From contig NZ_CP058557.1 of NCBI RefSeq assembly GCF_018141165.1, positions 3,224,001 through 3,288,000 of the forward strand: a stretch of 64,000 nucleotides of DNA, written 5' to 3'. Numbering within the stretch: position 1 is the stretch's first letter; every line of letters starts with the position of its first letter. The stretch is from Alkaliphilus sp. B6464 (GTDB taxonomy: Bacteria > Bacillota > Clostridia > Peptostreptococcales > Natronincolaceae). Made by a program: the position numbers and the translations under genes. A model generated the notes under the pieces. The model searched no databases, was not told the DNA's origin, and was given only the letters and a program-made list of their open reading frames with translations. Shown here piece after piece: positions 1 through 10,212 of the stretch.

Positions 1-1847
1 GAATGCATTAGAACTGTAGCGGTCCGAAGCTCATGGAAAGTATCGATTAGAACCTGAGAACGAAGCTTTGAATCCTCATTTTCATCTACTAGTTTCATAT
101 TTTTTACCCAACCTTTATTAATGTTACGAATATAGGTGTCCATAAGGTTCATTATTGTGTGAAATTCGTATTTATACATTAACTTTTCAAATTCAAGAAT
201 TGTTTGATAGGACTCATATAATACTTCATCACTAATATTACCTACTGGTATTCTTCCATTATAATATTGTTGTACAGTATAAAAACAAGAGCGAGCAATC
301 CGATTCAAAACATTTGTCAGTAAATTACCCTCCTTTAACACAGGATCACTATCCTTTTCTAATGCTTTTGGATTAAAAGGTTTAGGCTGAAAACTAGCAC
401 TTCTAATTCCAAGGCTTAAACCTAAAAAGTGGGATCTTAATTGCTCGGCAGTGTAATAATCAAGTAACTCCCTTGCAGTAGGTGGTTTCACTTTACCACT
501 ACTACTTGCTTTTTTATCTAAAAATAGTATATGACTATTTGAAATAAGATTAGGTAATTGAAGTTGCCCTTCTGATGGATGAATTGTTAGCTCTTTATCC
601 TGAGTCGCCATAAACATTGCCATCTCTGCCAGTCCATAAAAATATATATTATCTTCACCTATAAATTGATATACTTCAGAATCTAAAGAGCACCACCACT
701 CTTTCCATGCATCATTTTGATTATTTAATTGGTCAAGATAGGTTTTAGTAAAGGATATAGGTGCCCAAAGAGATTCTGGCCATACCCAAAAAGTAAGATT
801 ATCTATTCCTTCGATGGATGGTGTTGGAACCCCCCATTCAATATTGCCAGTTAATCTAAAAGGAACTAATGTTTTTCCTGTACGAAAGTGGATTGACTTC
901 TCTGCTAATAATAAGCAGGCCTTATCTCTTTCTTCCAGATTATCAAATATCATCATAAAAGAAGACTTTTTATTTTCATCTTGTAAAGTATATTTAGGAA
1001 GTTTATCCTGAATCGAGTTTAATAAATCCAGCTGATCTTTTTTTACATAAATAACAGGTGGCTTTAAAAATTCCTTAATAGTCCTTATTAAAGATGGTCT
1101 GCAATTAGGTATTCCCCCAAGATATTTCACCCATTTTTCTAATAAATTATGGAAACTATCCAGTTTAAAATACCAATTTGTTACATCCCTCATTTCTGGT
1201 TTCTTTCCAGAAAGAGTACTCTTAGGGTTTATAAGATCAACTGGCATATATTGATGGCCCAATGAACATTCATCGGCATATCCTTTTTCCGAAGAACATC
1301 CTTCAATAGGACATTGTCCAACCACTTGACGACCGTTTAGAAAAACATTAAGATCAGTATCGTAAAACTGTGATGTAGTTATTTTAGCAAGATGTCCATT
1401 CGAATAAAGTTTTTGAATAAACTCATTAGATACTTCACGATGAATCTCTGAAGAATGTCCAAAGCTAGAAGCTGCAAATAGATTTATATCAATATTATAG
1501 AGATCCAACACATCTTTTTGACGTTTATAATTATATTGAACAAAATCATTAATTGTTCCTTCAAGCTCCCCACTACTGACTAATTGACGATAATGCTCCG
1601 ATATTGGAGAACCGTAACAATCAGTACCGGAAACGAAAATAACGTTTTCTTTACCTATCCTATCGCGCAAAAATCTGGCAAAGGTATCAGCGTAGACGAA
1701 AACTCCCCCTATATGTCCTAAGTGAAGCTCTTTATTGCCATAGGGCATTCCCGCAGTAACTACTGCTCGCTTCGGAAATTTTGGTCTATTGCTTATATCG
1801 ATAGATTCTTTTACAGTATTAATCTTGTTTTCTATATCCTTATTCAT
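1..1847 (-). CDS. Methionyl-tRNA synthetase paralogue, divergent (3' end beyond window)
   Basis: About 615 codons are visible and the frame is still open at the left edge, so the C-terminus is missing. The start ATG at 1847-1845 follows a good Shine-Dalgarno (AAGGAGAGG). The N-terminus reads VVTAGMPYGNKELHLGHIGG, the class I HIGH signature (HLGH), followed by FVSGTDCYGSP typical of MetRS. A zinc-knuckle-like stretch (GQCPIEGCSSEKGYADEC) and the WPESLWAP/FYGLAEMAMF region of the Rossmann fold follow. The ATP-binding KMSKS loop is not canonical: the equivalent position reads DKKASSSGKV (around 491-525). It should charge tRNA-Met in the cytosol, but the divergence leaves room for a specialised or drug-resistant form. 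The next minus-strand gene upstream is dppA-like; a second, more normal MetRS lies 1.7 kb away. A T-box leader directly precedes it. Confidence 0.85.
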   Translation of the reverse strand, partial: MNKDIENKINTVKESIDISNRPKFPKRAVVTAGMPYGNKELHLGHIGGVFVYADTFARFLRDRIGKENVIFVSGTDCYGSPISEHYRQLVSSGELEGTINDFVQYNYKRQKDVLDLYNIDINLFAASSFGHSSEIHREVSNEFIQKLYSNGHLAKITTSQFYDTDLNVFLNGRQVVGQCPIEGCSSEKGYADECSLGHQYMPVDLINPKSTLSGKKPEMRDVTNWYFKLDSFHNLLEKWVKYLGGIPNCRPSLIRTIKEFLKPPVIYVKKDQLDLLNSIQDKLPKYTLQDENKKSSFMMIFDNLEERDKACLLLAEKSIHFRTGKTLVPFRLTGNIEWGVPTPSIEGIDNLTFWVWPESLWAPISFTKTYLDQLNNQNDAWKEWWCSLDSEVYQFIGEDNIYFYGLAEMAMFMATQDKELTIHPSEGQLQLPNLISNSHILFLDKKASSSGKVKPPTARELLDYYTAEQLRSHFLGLSLGIRSASFQPKPFNPKALEKDSDPVLKEGNLLTNVLNRIARSCFYTVQQYYNGRIPVGNISDEVLYESYQTILEFEKLMYKYEFHTIMNLMDTYIRNINKGWVKNMKLVDENEDSKLRSQVLIDTFHELRTATVLMH

Positions 1848-1927
1848 ATAACATCCTCTCCTTATATTTATCAGTTATTAATTACTTTTTCATTCTTATA
1901 CTACCTATTGAAAACTTATTTTCTGTA

Positions 1928-2258
1928 ATAAAAAAAGCTCCCACCTCCAAGATTTTATAATCTTGAGGACGAGAGCTATAGCTTCGTGTTGCCACCTCAG
2001 TTTATTAATATGTCACCATATTAATCTTTTTAAGTACGGCATGTATTATTTAACATACTTATACTCTAGTTCTTTAACGGGAACAACCGTCACGGCATCA
2101 TTTCATATATAATAATATGAAAATCCGGGTGCAGCTCCGAGACTTGTTTCAATAAACTATTCTTTGCTCCTTCTCAGCTACCAGAGCTCTCTGTTAAAGA
2201 ATGCTATTTATCTACTCTTCTCTTCTTAGCATTTTATTCTTTAATTATTATAGTATTG
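1928..2258 (-). promoter_or_regulatory. T-box leader of the first MetRS gene
   Basis: This is a tRNA-sensing transcription attenuator. Read on the minus strand it has an AG-box (AGAGAGC), a GCTGAGAAG segment like the GNUG box, CTCGGAGCTG of the distal loop, an F-box-like CCCGTTA, and the T-box sequence GGTGGCAACACG (plus-strand 1985-1996). It ends in a strong terminator, GAGCTTTTTTT with a long stem (1930-1978). The pairing TTCTTTAAC/GTTAAAGAA closes the base of stem I. The triplet just 5' of the F box aligns as TGT (2083-2085), not the AUG expected for Met. Confidence 0.85.
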
Positions 2259-2264
2259 TTCAGT

Positions 2265-2293
2265 ATAATATCATAATATTCAATAATTGTAAA
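2265..2293 (-). promoter_or_regulatory. Sigma-A-type promoter for T-box/MetRS 1
   Basis: TTTACA and TATTAT are separated by 17 bp and sit just upstream of the T-box leader. Only sequence resemblance supports it. Confidence 0.5.
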
Positions 2294-2351
2294 TATTGTT
2301 CTAAATATAATGGTTTCTATATATTAACTTTTTAGCCAAAGAGATATTATT

Positions 2352-3176
2352 CTATATCAGTGTGCTTGCAGCTAAGGTTGTTAATGCCGCTCTCATTTTG
2401 TAGGCTTCAATCAGATCCTTGGCTACATACTTTACTCTGTTAGGCTCGATTAACTCTACTCCTGGTATAAACAAGGTAGCCTCCGCCAGCCCACTGTTTA
2501 AGAAAGCAACCTCTAACTCGACTTTTCCCTCTATCTTGCGTGGTGAGATTGATTTTAATTTATCTGTTAATGTTTTTTGTACTTTTTCTTCCATCAATCT
2601 ATGTACTTTTTTAGGTTGAATACATCCAGCTGTATATCTACTATGGGCATTTTTTACAATAAGTGTCTCTATTTCTGGATTAAATTCTTTTACTTGTTTA
2701 GATAAAATATCATCTCCAGATACAAGAACTACAGGTACATTGTATTGCCCAGCTACTAAAGTATTAAACTCAAATTCGCCTACAATCTTGCCATTTATTT
2801 TTACTTCTGATATAACTATCCCATAATAAGTATGAGCCAAAACACCTGAAGTATTATGCCTAGCATGATATCCTATTAAAAGAGCTGCATCGTATGTATG
2901 GTCAATTCCCTCCATCATTCCCAAAAGTTTTTGGTTTCCAGATATAAGCACTACATCCTCATCTAATTCTTCAATCAATAGGTTAGTCATTGGACCATGA
3001 GAGTCATTTACTAATATTGTGGTCGCTCCTGCTAACTTCGCTCCCTTCGCTGCTGCATTTACTTCGTCTGTCATCAGTTTTCTCGCTCTATTGTAGTCAT
3101 ATCCTTGTGGTGATGTATGTGTACCATTAACTACACCACTAATACCTTCAATATCTGCAGAAATATAAATTTTCAT
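2352..3176 (-). CDS. dppA: D-aminopeptidase, M55 (DppA) family
   Basis: 274 residues, the usual DppA length. M55 enzymes are zinc-dependent D-aminopeptidases that release D-amino acids such as D-Ala from short peptides. The N-terminus MKIYISADIEG carries the ligand pair Asp8 and Glu10, NDSHGPM gives a His near residue 60, and IGYHARHNTSGVLAHTYYG supplies a further His in the centre. No signal peptide is seen, so it acts in the cytosol. It stands alone between the two MetRS genes, with no dpp transport genes beside it, so a role in peptide or peptidoglycan recycling is inferred. The ATG start follows an acceptable ribosome-binding site. Confidence 0.88.
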   Translation of the reverse strand: MKIYISADIEGISGVVNGTHTSPQGYDYNRARKLMTDEVNAAAKGAKLAGATTILVNDSHGPMTNLLIEELDEDVVLISGNQKLLGMMEGIDHTYDAALLIGYHARHNTSGVLAHTYYGIVISEVKINGKIVGEFEFNTLVAGQYNVPVVLVSGDDILSKQVKEFNPEIETLIVKNAHSRYTAGCIQPKKVHRLMEEKVQKTLTDKLKSISPRKIEGKVELEVAFLNSGLAEATLFIPGVELIEPNRVKYVAKDLIEAYKMRAALTTLAASTLI

Positions 3177-3512
3177 AAATTATCCCTCTTTCTTTTTTAA
3201 ATTCTTATCATTTAATACGCTTATAATTTTAGCGAATTAATAAAATCTTCTTAGATCTATTTTAAATATACTTTGACATTTTTTTAGAAAGTCCTTTATG
3301 TAAAATAGGAAATATTTTTTATTATTAAAAAATGTATATAGTACATTTACATAAAGATAGTACTTTTGATTATACTAAGGCTAAATATAATATACTGGAG
3401 GTTTTTTAATGTCAATATTATATATAGCTTCATATAGATTAATAATACAAAAGCTTAGTTAAAGTAATGTTATATATTTGTAATGTATTTGCTAATTTAA
3501 ATTAAGAACTAG
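3177..3512. other. Gene-free gap with nested inverted repeats
   Basis: This 336-bp AT-rich interval holds an 11-bp perfect inverted repeat, CTTTATGTAAA (3294-3304) with TTTACATAAAG (3346-3356). Nested inside the 3' arm is a second palindrome, AATGTA-N5-TACATT (3331-3347). A 17-codon plus-strand reading frame (3409-3462) follows a GGAGG motif but matches nothing I recognise. The palindromes may be an operator for dppA; otherwise the interval is featureless. Confidence 0.4.
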
Positions 3513-5138
3513 TTAAGCCTTACTTAATTTAGCTAATTCCTCTTCGGCTAATTTTTTATCTAATCTTTCAAATAAAATACCAAAGGCACCTAATTCGATT
3601 CCTGAAAGTAAAGTAATAGGTTCCCATGTATTTTCTTTATAACCTAGCCATTCTTTAATTTTTTGAGATGATGATGGCAAAAATGGATTTAATAGATTTG
3701 CAATATTTATTATACTAAAAATACAATTATAAATTGTATTACTACAATCATCTTCCTCTGTGTTTACCGTAATCCAAGGTGTTTTTTCATCAAAATATTT
3801 ATTTATGCTTCTAATAAACTCAAAAATTTCTTCAATAGCTGACCTTAAGTCTCCATTTTCTATCTTTGAGCCTACCTCATTATAAAGTGTTTCTATATTC
3901 CTTATTATTTCCTTATCTGCCTCTCCTTTCGGTATACTATTATTAAAATACTTTTTAATAAAAACTAGAGTTCTATTTACTAAATTCCCATAGGCTCCAA
4001 GTAGTTCTCCATTATTACTATTTATAAACTCTCTCCATGAAAAATCCGCGTCTCTTTTTTCAGGCCCATTTGCTATTAAAAAATATCTTATTGCATCCAC
4101 ATCATATCTTTGAATAAACTCCAGAACCCATACTGCCCAGTTGTTACTGGTTGATATTTTCTTTCCTTCAAGGGTTACATACTCACTAGATATAATTTTA
4201 TCTGGCATTTTTTTGTAGCCTATTCCATTTAAAAGGGCAGGAAAAATAATTGAATGGAACGGGATATTGTCTTTGCCGTGGATGAAGTAAGATGTTGTAT
4301 CTTTTCTCCAAAATTGTTCCCAATCCAATTTGTTTTCAGTGCCCCATTTTTTGCTCACCGTAAAATATCCTAATACCGCATCTATCCAAACGTAAACCTT
4401 CTTATCTTCATATCCTTTTATAGGAATATCAATTCCCCAAGGCAAATCCCTAGAAATAGCTCTATCTTGTAAACCTTCATTCAAATATCTCTCTGTGTTG
4501 TTAAGTGCATTTATTCTCCAGTTTTCTTTAGAAGCTTCAAGATGAGCCCTTAATCTATCTTGAAATTTAGATAATTGAAAGAATAATTGGCTTCCAGCTT
4601 TTATCTTTGGCTCATTCCCACATAATTTACATTTTCTATCCTGTAGATCTAATGGGTCTAGAATAGTAGAGCAAGCATCACATTGATCTCCCCTAGCTAT
4701 ATTTTTACAAATGGGACAAACTCCCTCAACAAATCTATCAGGTAAAAACTGATTGCAGCTATGGCAATAAAGCTGTTCTACTTCTTTTTGGTAAATAAGC
4801 CCATTATCGTATAATAAACTTATAATTCTTTGTACTTCTTCCTTATGATGCGCGTCGTCAGTTCTAGAATAACAATCGTAGGAAAAACTTAACTTTTCAA
4901 AGCAATACTTAAACTCGCTGTGATATCTATCTGCAATTTCTTGAGGTAATACATTCTCATTCTTTGCTCTTATAGATATGGGTGTGCCATGACAGTCACT
5001 TCCCGAAACATATAGTACATCTTCTCCTTTTGCCCTAAAATATCTTGCTATTACATCACCAGGTAATAGTGCAGCTAAATGTCCTAAATGCAAAGAACCA
5101 TTTGCGTAAGGCCAAGCTCCTCCAATAAAAATACTCAT
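3513..5138 (-). CDS. metG: Methionyl-tRNA synthetase
   Basis: Class I aminoacyl-tRNA synthetase that attaches Met to elongator and initiator tRNA-Met. From ATG 5138 (AGGAGG eight bases upstream) it is about 541 residues. It shows the HIGH motif (SLHLGHL), VSGSDCHGTP, and a CP insertion with several CxxC knuckles (CHSCNQ, CPICK, CDAC, CKLCG), fitting the two-zinc MetRS class. The tRNA-binding segment is WIDAVLGYF and the KMSKS loop reads KKISTSNNWAVW. There is no C-terminal EMAP-like tRNA-binding domain; the protein ends after the helical anticodon domain. The longer frame upstream of 5138 runs into the T-box terminator and is not used. This is the more orthodox of the two MetRS genes here. 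Confidence 0.93.
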   Translation of the reverse strand: MSIFIGGAWPYANGSLHLGHLAALLPGDVIARYFRAKGEDVLYVSGSDCHGTPISIRAKNENVLPQEIADRYHSEFKYCFEKLSFSYDCYSRTDDAHHKEEVQRIISLLYDNGLIYQKEVEQLYCHSCNQFLPDRFVEGVCPICKNIARGDQCDACSTILDPLDLQDRKCKLCGNEPKIKAGSQLFFQLSKFQDRLRAHLEASKENWRINALNNTERYLNEGLQDRAISRDLPWGIDIPIKGYEDKKVYVWIDAVLGYFTVSKKWGTENKLDWEQFWRKDTTSYFIHGKDNIPFHSIIFPALLNGIGYKKMPDKIISSEYVTLEGKKISTSNNWAVWVLEFIQRYDVDAIRYFLIANGPEKRDADFSWREFINSNNGELLGAYGNLVNRTLVFIKKYFNNSIPKGEADKEIIRNIETLYNEVGSKIENGDLRSAIEEIFEFIRSINKYFDEKTPWITVNTEEDDCSNTIYNCIFSIINIANLLNPFLPSSSQKIKEWLGYKENTWEPITLLSGIELGAFGILFERLDKKLAEEELAKLSKA

Positions 5139-5185
5139 ATCCTTTTCCTCCTCTTTATTTAAGATATAATTGTAAAAAATAAAAT

Positions 5186-5472
5186 AAAAAACTCCCACTC
5201 CTAAGAAAAATCTTAGGAACGAGAGTTATCTTCGCGTTACCATCCTAATTTACTGTACTTCACAGTACAAGCCTCTTCAAGTACGTCACAGATCGTGATT
5301 ATACTCTATCACTATAACGGGTGAACCCGTTGCAGCCTTAATTAAAATAATCTCGGTGCACAGCTCCAAGGCCATTTTCACTTTAATATCCTTTGCCCCT
5401 TCTCACCAATAGGGGCTCTCTGTAAAAGTATTCTTAAAGCTACTTTCCTTTTCTTCGCGTTTAAATTGATTT
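5186..5472 (-). promoter_or_regulatory. T-box leader of metG
   Basis: On the minus strand: AG-box ACAGAGAGCCCC, GGTGAGAAGGGG, CTTGGAGCTGTG, F-box ACCCGTTA, antiterminator T-box motif GGATGGTAACGCG (plus-strand 5233-5245), then a terminator with CTCCTAAG/CTTAGGA arms and a run of T (5186-5227). The triplet at the expected specifier position, between GGG and ACCCGTTA, is TTC (5323-5325), a Phe codon, instead of ATG. Confidence 0.9.
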
Positions 5473-5478
5473 TTACTA

Positions 5479-5507
5479 ATTGTATCCTATATTGTATGAA
5501 TTGTAAA
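5479..5507 (-). promoter_or_regulatory. Sigma-A-type promoter for T-box/metG
   Basis: TTTACA, 17-bp spacer, TACAAT, just upstream of the T-box leader. Confidence 0.55.
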
Positions 5508-5569
5508 TATATTTTATACTCATTAATTATACAAAAACAAATATATAGGAAATGTATCTTAGTTTTATA

Positions 5570-6487
5570 CTATTTTTCTACTTTACTATATTTGTCTAGA
5601 ATAGTTAAAGCATTTAAAGTTAAGACTCCTATCCACTCATTATATGCGGGCTTTAAATCTTCCATATAAAAGCTTTCTCCCCAAGGTGGGTTTATTCTTC
5701 CGTTGCTTTCTAATTGTTTTATAATAAAATCTAAATTATCTATTATTTTTGATTCCTTAATCTCAAACTTACACATATCTGGACTACTTACAAAGTCCAC
5801 TGGTGTTGGTACATATTCTATCCATTTTTCGTCTTCATATTCAATAAGTTGTTCTATGGCTGCTTGTATCTTATTTTTCAATCTCTTTTGAAGTTTATTA
5901 GGTAAAACTCCATATAACTTTATATAACAAAAGATTTCATTCTCTGAGTAAAATTCCTCTTTATTTTCCATATAATCAATTGCATATTCTATTAAGCTAT
6001 CTACATCTAGCTTTTTTAAATATTCTCTATACTTGTATAAGTATGCTAGTATTTCAGCAGATGGATTTCCCCAGTTTTCATCTATTATACTCATTTCATA
6101 CTCTTCATTATAATGCCACCAAGGAGCATGTGAAAAATTATTTACTTCTTTAGGTACAGCAAACCAACCATTTCTATTTTTATCAAAGCATGACTCTAAA
6201 TACCTTATTGCTTCTTTTATCATTTCCTTTGCCTCTTCTGATTTATCTAATTTGGATAAATGTCTAATTCCAACTAAGGTTGCCATTGGTGAAGAATAAG
6301 GCAGTCTAAAATCTGATTCTAATCCATGTCCAAAACCACCATCTACATTTTGAAACTTCTTTAATTCATTTATTATCTCTTGTTCAGAACCATCATAAAA
6401 ATATTTTTTAAATAGACTTTTTTCTAATGGTCTTCCATATTCAATAATTGATTTGCTAATTTCTTTTAAATGGTCTTTACTTAACAT
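5570..6487 (-). CDS. Hypothetical protein with terpenoid-cyclase/prenyltransferase-like toroid repeats
   Basis: About 305 residues, no signal peptide or membrane segment. FQNVDGGFGHGLESDFRLP near residues 47-65 is the QxxDGGFG-type repeat of alpha6/alpha6 toroid proteins, and NPPWGES near the C-terminus may be a second degenerate repeat. Aromatic WWHYNEEYE in the middle could line a pocket. No catalytic residues of squalene cyclases or protein prenyltransferases are obvious, so the substrate and function are unknown. A GGGGG ribosome-binding sequence precedes two possible starts, TTG at 6493 and ATG at 6487. It is monocistronic, bounded by the glpK terminator upstream and the metG T-box downstream. 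Confidence 0.7.
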   Translation of the reverse strand: MLSKDHLKEISKSIIEYGRPLEKSLFKKYFYDGSEQEIINELKKFQNVDGGFGHGLESDFRLPYSSPMATLVGIRHLSKLDKSEEAKEMIKEAIRYLESCFDKNRNGWFAVPKEVNNFSHAPWWHYNEEYEMSIIDENWGNPSAEILAYLYKYREYLKKLDVDSLIEYAIDYMENKEEFYSENEIFCYIKLYGVLPNKLQKRLKNKIQAAIEQLIEYEDEKWIEYVPTPVDFVSSPDMCKFEIKESKIIDNLDFIIKQLESNGRINPPWGESFYMEDLKPAYNEWIGVLTLNALTILDKYSKVEK

Positions 6488-6597
6488 CCCCAACCATACC
6501 CCCTTAACATATTTTCCGATTTATGCCACGGCTATTATATTGCATTTTATTATAATTCAAACAAACTGAAAAATCAAACTAGATTATTCTATTATCT

Positions 6598-6629
6598 AAA
6601 AAAAGAGAAGCGTTAGTCTTCTCTTTTTT
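6598..6629 (-). terminator. Rho-independent terminator after glpK
   Basis: AAAAAGAGAAG and CTTCTCTTTTT form a symmetrical stem with a 7-nt loop. It can work in both directions; here it lies downstream of glpK on the minus strand. Confidence 0.75.
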
Positions 6630-6787
6630 CTACAATATTGTATTTTCTAGACTTAACTGGAAAAGCTTTCGAATAAAATAACGGCAAAGAATAGGTATAT
6701 CTTCTTTCCTCTCTTAGTGAAGGCAACTGAAAATTCGGCTATTGCTAGCTCAATGCTCCATGGGGCACTCAACTTTTTATTGATTTT

Positions 6788-8353
<1,566 letters not shown>

Positions 8354-8417
8354 TTAAAATTACAGCTTGTTCTTTTTTATCTATAACTATAACTCTATTG
8401 ATCTTTATATAGTTTTT

Positions 8418-9257
8418 TTATTCAACCACATGGATAGTAGCTTCTTTTTCTTCTGCCTCTTCTGTTTCTTCGTGTCCTAATATATATTTACTAACCCCAT
8501 TTTCGTATAGATATGCTCCCAAAAGACCACCAATGATAGGGCCTATAATTGGTACCCAGAAATACCCGTTAGGTCCAGGTAAAGCAATTTTTCCCCATCC
8601 TGCTAAAAAAGCAAATAATTTTGGTCCAAAATCTCTTGCTGGATTCATAGCAAATCCTGTTAATGCTCCAAAGCTTCCACCTATAATGGCAATAGTAATA
8701 CCTATTAGTATAGCAGCAAAAGGTGCATATTTACCTTTAGGAGCGTTTGTGTTTCTCTCATCTCCCAATGCAAATATTACCATTAGTAATATTGCAGTTA
8801 TAATTATTTCAACAATAAGTGCATGCATATTAGTCAAATAAGCTTGTGGATAAGTTGAAAATATTCCTGCTGTTGCAACACTATCTATGCTGCCTCTTAT
8901 TATGCCATTGGCTTGTTCAAATGCTGAAAATGATTTATGATATAAAGCAAAAGTCACAGCTGCTCCCGTAAAAGTCCCAGCGATCTGTGCAGCAATATAC
9001 GGGATTGCCTTCTTCCATGAAAATCCTCTGAATACGGCAAGTGCAATTGTTACTGCCGGATTAATATGTGTACCTGACACTGCTCCAGTAACATAAATGG
9101 CCATCGTAACACCAAATCCCCATATTAAAGCAACGTCCCAATTGTTATACTCAGCACCTATTAATACTAAAGTTGCTACAGATCCTGCACCGAAAAACAA
9201 TAAAATAAATGCTCCAATAAATTCTGATATTAGTTCTCCCTTTAAATTATTCTTCAT
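8418..9257 (-). CDS. glpF: Glycerol uptake facilitator (aquaglyceroporin)
   Basis: MIP-family channel of about 280 residues with six predicted membrane helices, passing glycerol by facilitated diffusion. Both NPA half-helix boxes are present: SGTHINPAVT near residue 65 and GFAMNPARDFGPK near residue 205. The Asp after the second NPA and the Gly/Arg context mark a glycerol channel and not a pure water channel. ATG 9257 is preferred over GTG 9272 because the run of seven G lies six bases before it. The tail is acidic (HEETEEAEEKEA). Directly upstream of glpK. Confidence 0.96.
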   Translation of the reverse strand: MKNNLKGELISEFIGAFILLFFGAGSVATLVLIGAEYNNWDVALIWGFGVTMAIYVTGAVSGTHINPAVTIALAVFRGFSWKKAIPYIAAQIAGTFTGAAVTFALYHKSFSAFEQANGIIRGSIDSVATAGIFSTYPQAYLTNMHALIVEIIITAILLMVIFALGDERNTNAPKGKYAPFAAILIGITIAIIGGSFGALTGFAMNPARDFGPKLFAFLAGWGKIALPGPNGYFWVPIIGPIIGGLLGAYLYENGVSKYILGHEETEEAEEKEATIHVVE

Positions 9258-9340
9258 TTTTATCCCCCCCACTCATTTTCTTGATCCTACTTAGATTTAC
9301 GGCTAACCCTACTCTTTTTTCACCCCTCTCCACTTAAGAT

Positions 9341-9382
9341 TGCTAACGTTTTCCTGAATCTGAAGAGAATCAGGAAAATCGT
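9341..9382 (-). promoter_or_regulatory. Possible cre site overlapping an inverted repeat upstream of glpF
   Basis: Read on the minus strand, AGGAAAACGTTAGCA (9341-9355) matches the CcpA cre consensus WTGNAANCGNWNNCW at 14 of 15 positions by my count. It overlaps one arm of the inverted repeat TTTTCCTGA / TCAGGAAAA (9349-9378). Catabolite control of glycerol genes through CcpA is well known in Firmicutes. Apart from this site I see nothing definite between glpF and the terminator at 9597. Confidence 0.4.
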
Positions 9383-9596
9383 TGTTGCTTTTGAATACAA
9401 TTTAATTTAGAAGCAGTATTAGCCTATATGTAAAATCATTCTTTATAGCTTCCAAGTAACTATCCTTTTATAATTTCCAAATACCATTTTAAAATATTCT
9501 ATTAATTTTATTTCTTTATTATGAAATTTACTGGTATTTTTTATCAATTTTATTAACTATATTATAATTTTGTTGGTCAAAAGTATCAATCATACA

Positions 9597-9631
9597 ATAA
9601 TAAAGCCCGTTAATTGGCAACGGGCTTTATT
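9597..9631 (-). terminator. Rho-independent terminator after the GNAT gene
   Basis: AATAAAGCCCGTT and AACGGGCTTTATT form a 13-bp stem with a 6-nt loop, flanked by A/T runs. Confidence 0.85.
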
Positions 9632-9713
9632 AGTACATTTATTTAATTCTCCTTAATATTAGAAATTCTTCTATTGTATTAATTACCTACAGTATATAAC
9701 CTAAATGAAAAAA

Positions 9714-10211
9714 CTATATACATGTATTCATATAAATCATTACATCAAACTTAATTTTCTCATTTTCTGATATTCTTTCAAATGATGTTACTTTTTTAAA
9801 TCCAACCCTCTCATACACCTTAATTGCTCGTTGATTAAAATCTGCAACCGTTAGACGAAAGTTTTTTATGTATAATTGATTTTGACCAAATTCCATACCT
9901 TTTCTTAAAAATTCAATACCAATTCCTTTACCGCATAAATCTGGTCTTATTCCTAAACCTATATCGATATATTCTTCTGATTCATATGCTCCAAATTGTT
10001 TCCCAACTGGAACTTGTGCAGATTCTCCAAAACAATAATATCCTATAAGGTTATTTTGACTATCTAAAACCGAATAATATGAACCATTAAGTAGTTCTTC
10101 AATACTATCACTACTATCATCCATATTGTAAATAGAATATGGCTCTGTATATTTCCATTTTGAAATCATCTCTGCTTCAGTATCATTCATTAGTTTTATA
10201 TTATATTTCAT
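9714..10211 (-). CDS. GNAT-family N-acetyltransferase
   Basis: 165 residues from ATG 10211 (GGAAGG seven bases upstream). The acetyl-CoA-binding motif A is visible as IGLGIRPDLCGKGIGIEFLRKGMEFG, followed by the motif B-like NQRAIKVYERVGFKKV. These proteins transfer acetyl from acetyl-CoA to an amine of a small molecule or protein N-terminus; the substrate here cannot be read. Its ribosome-binding site lies inside the end of a 26-codon upstream frame that stops one base before its ATG, so translational coupling is likely. Confidence 0.88.
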   Translation of the reverse strand: MKYNIKLMNDTEAEMISKWKYTEPYSIYNMDDSSDSIEELLNGSYYSVLDSQNNLIGYYCFGESAQVPVGKQFGAYESEEYIDIGLGIRPDLCGKGIGIEFLRKGMEFGQNQLYIKNFRLTVADFNQRAIKVYERVGFKKVTSFERISENEKIKFDVMIYMNTCI

Positions 10212-10212
10212 T

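Noticed and set aside
3409-3462. 17-codon plus-strand ORF after GGAGG
   Set aside because: Its product (MSILYIASYRLIIQKLS) matches nothing, and it sits in AT-rich DNA where such frames are common. It resembles the LAGLIDADG remnants only in its ribosome-binding region.
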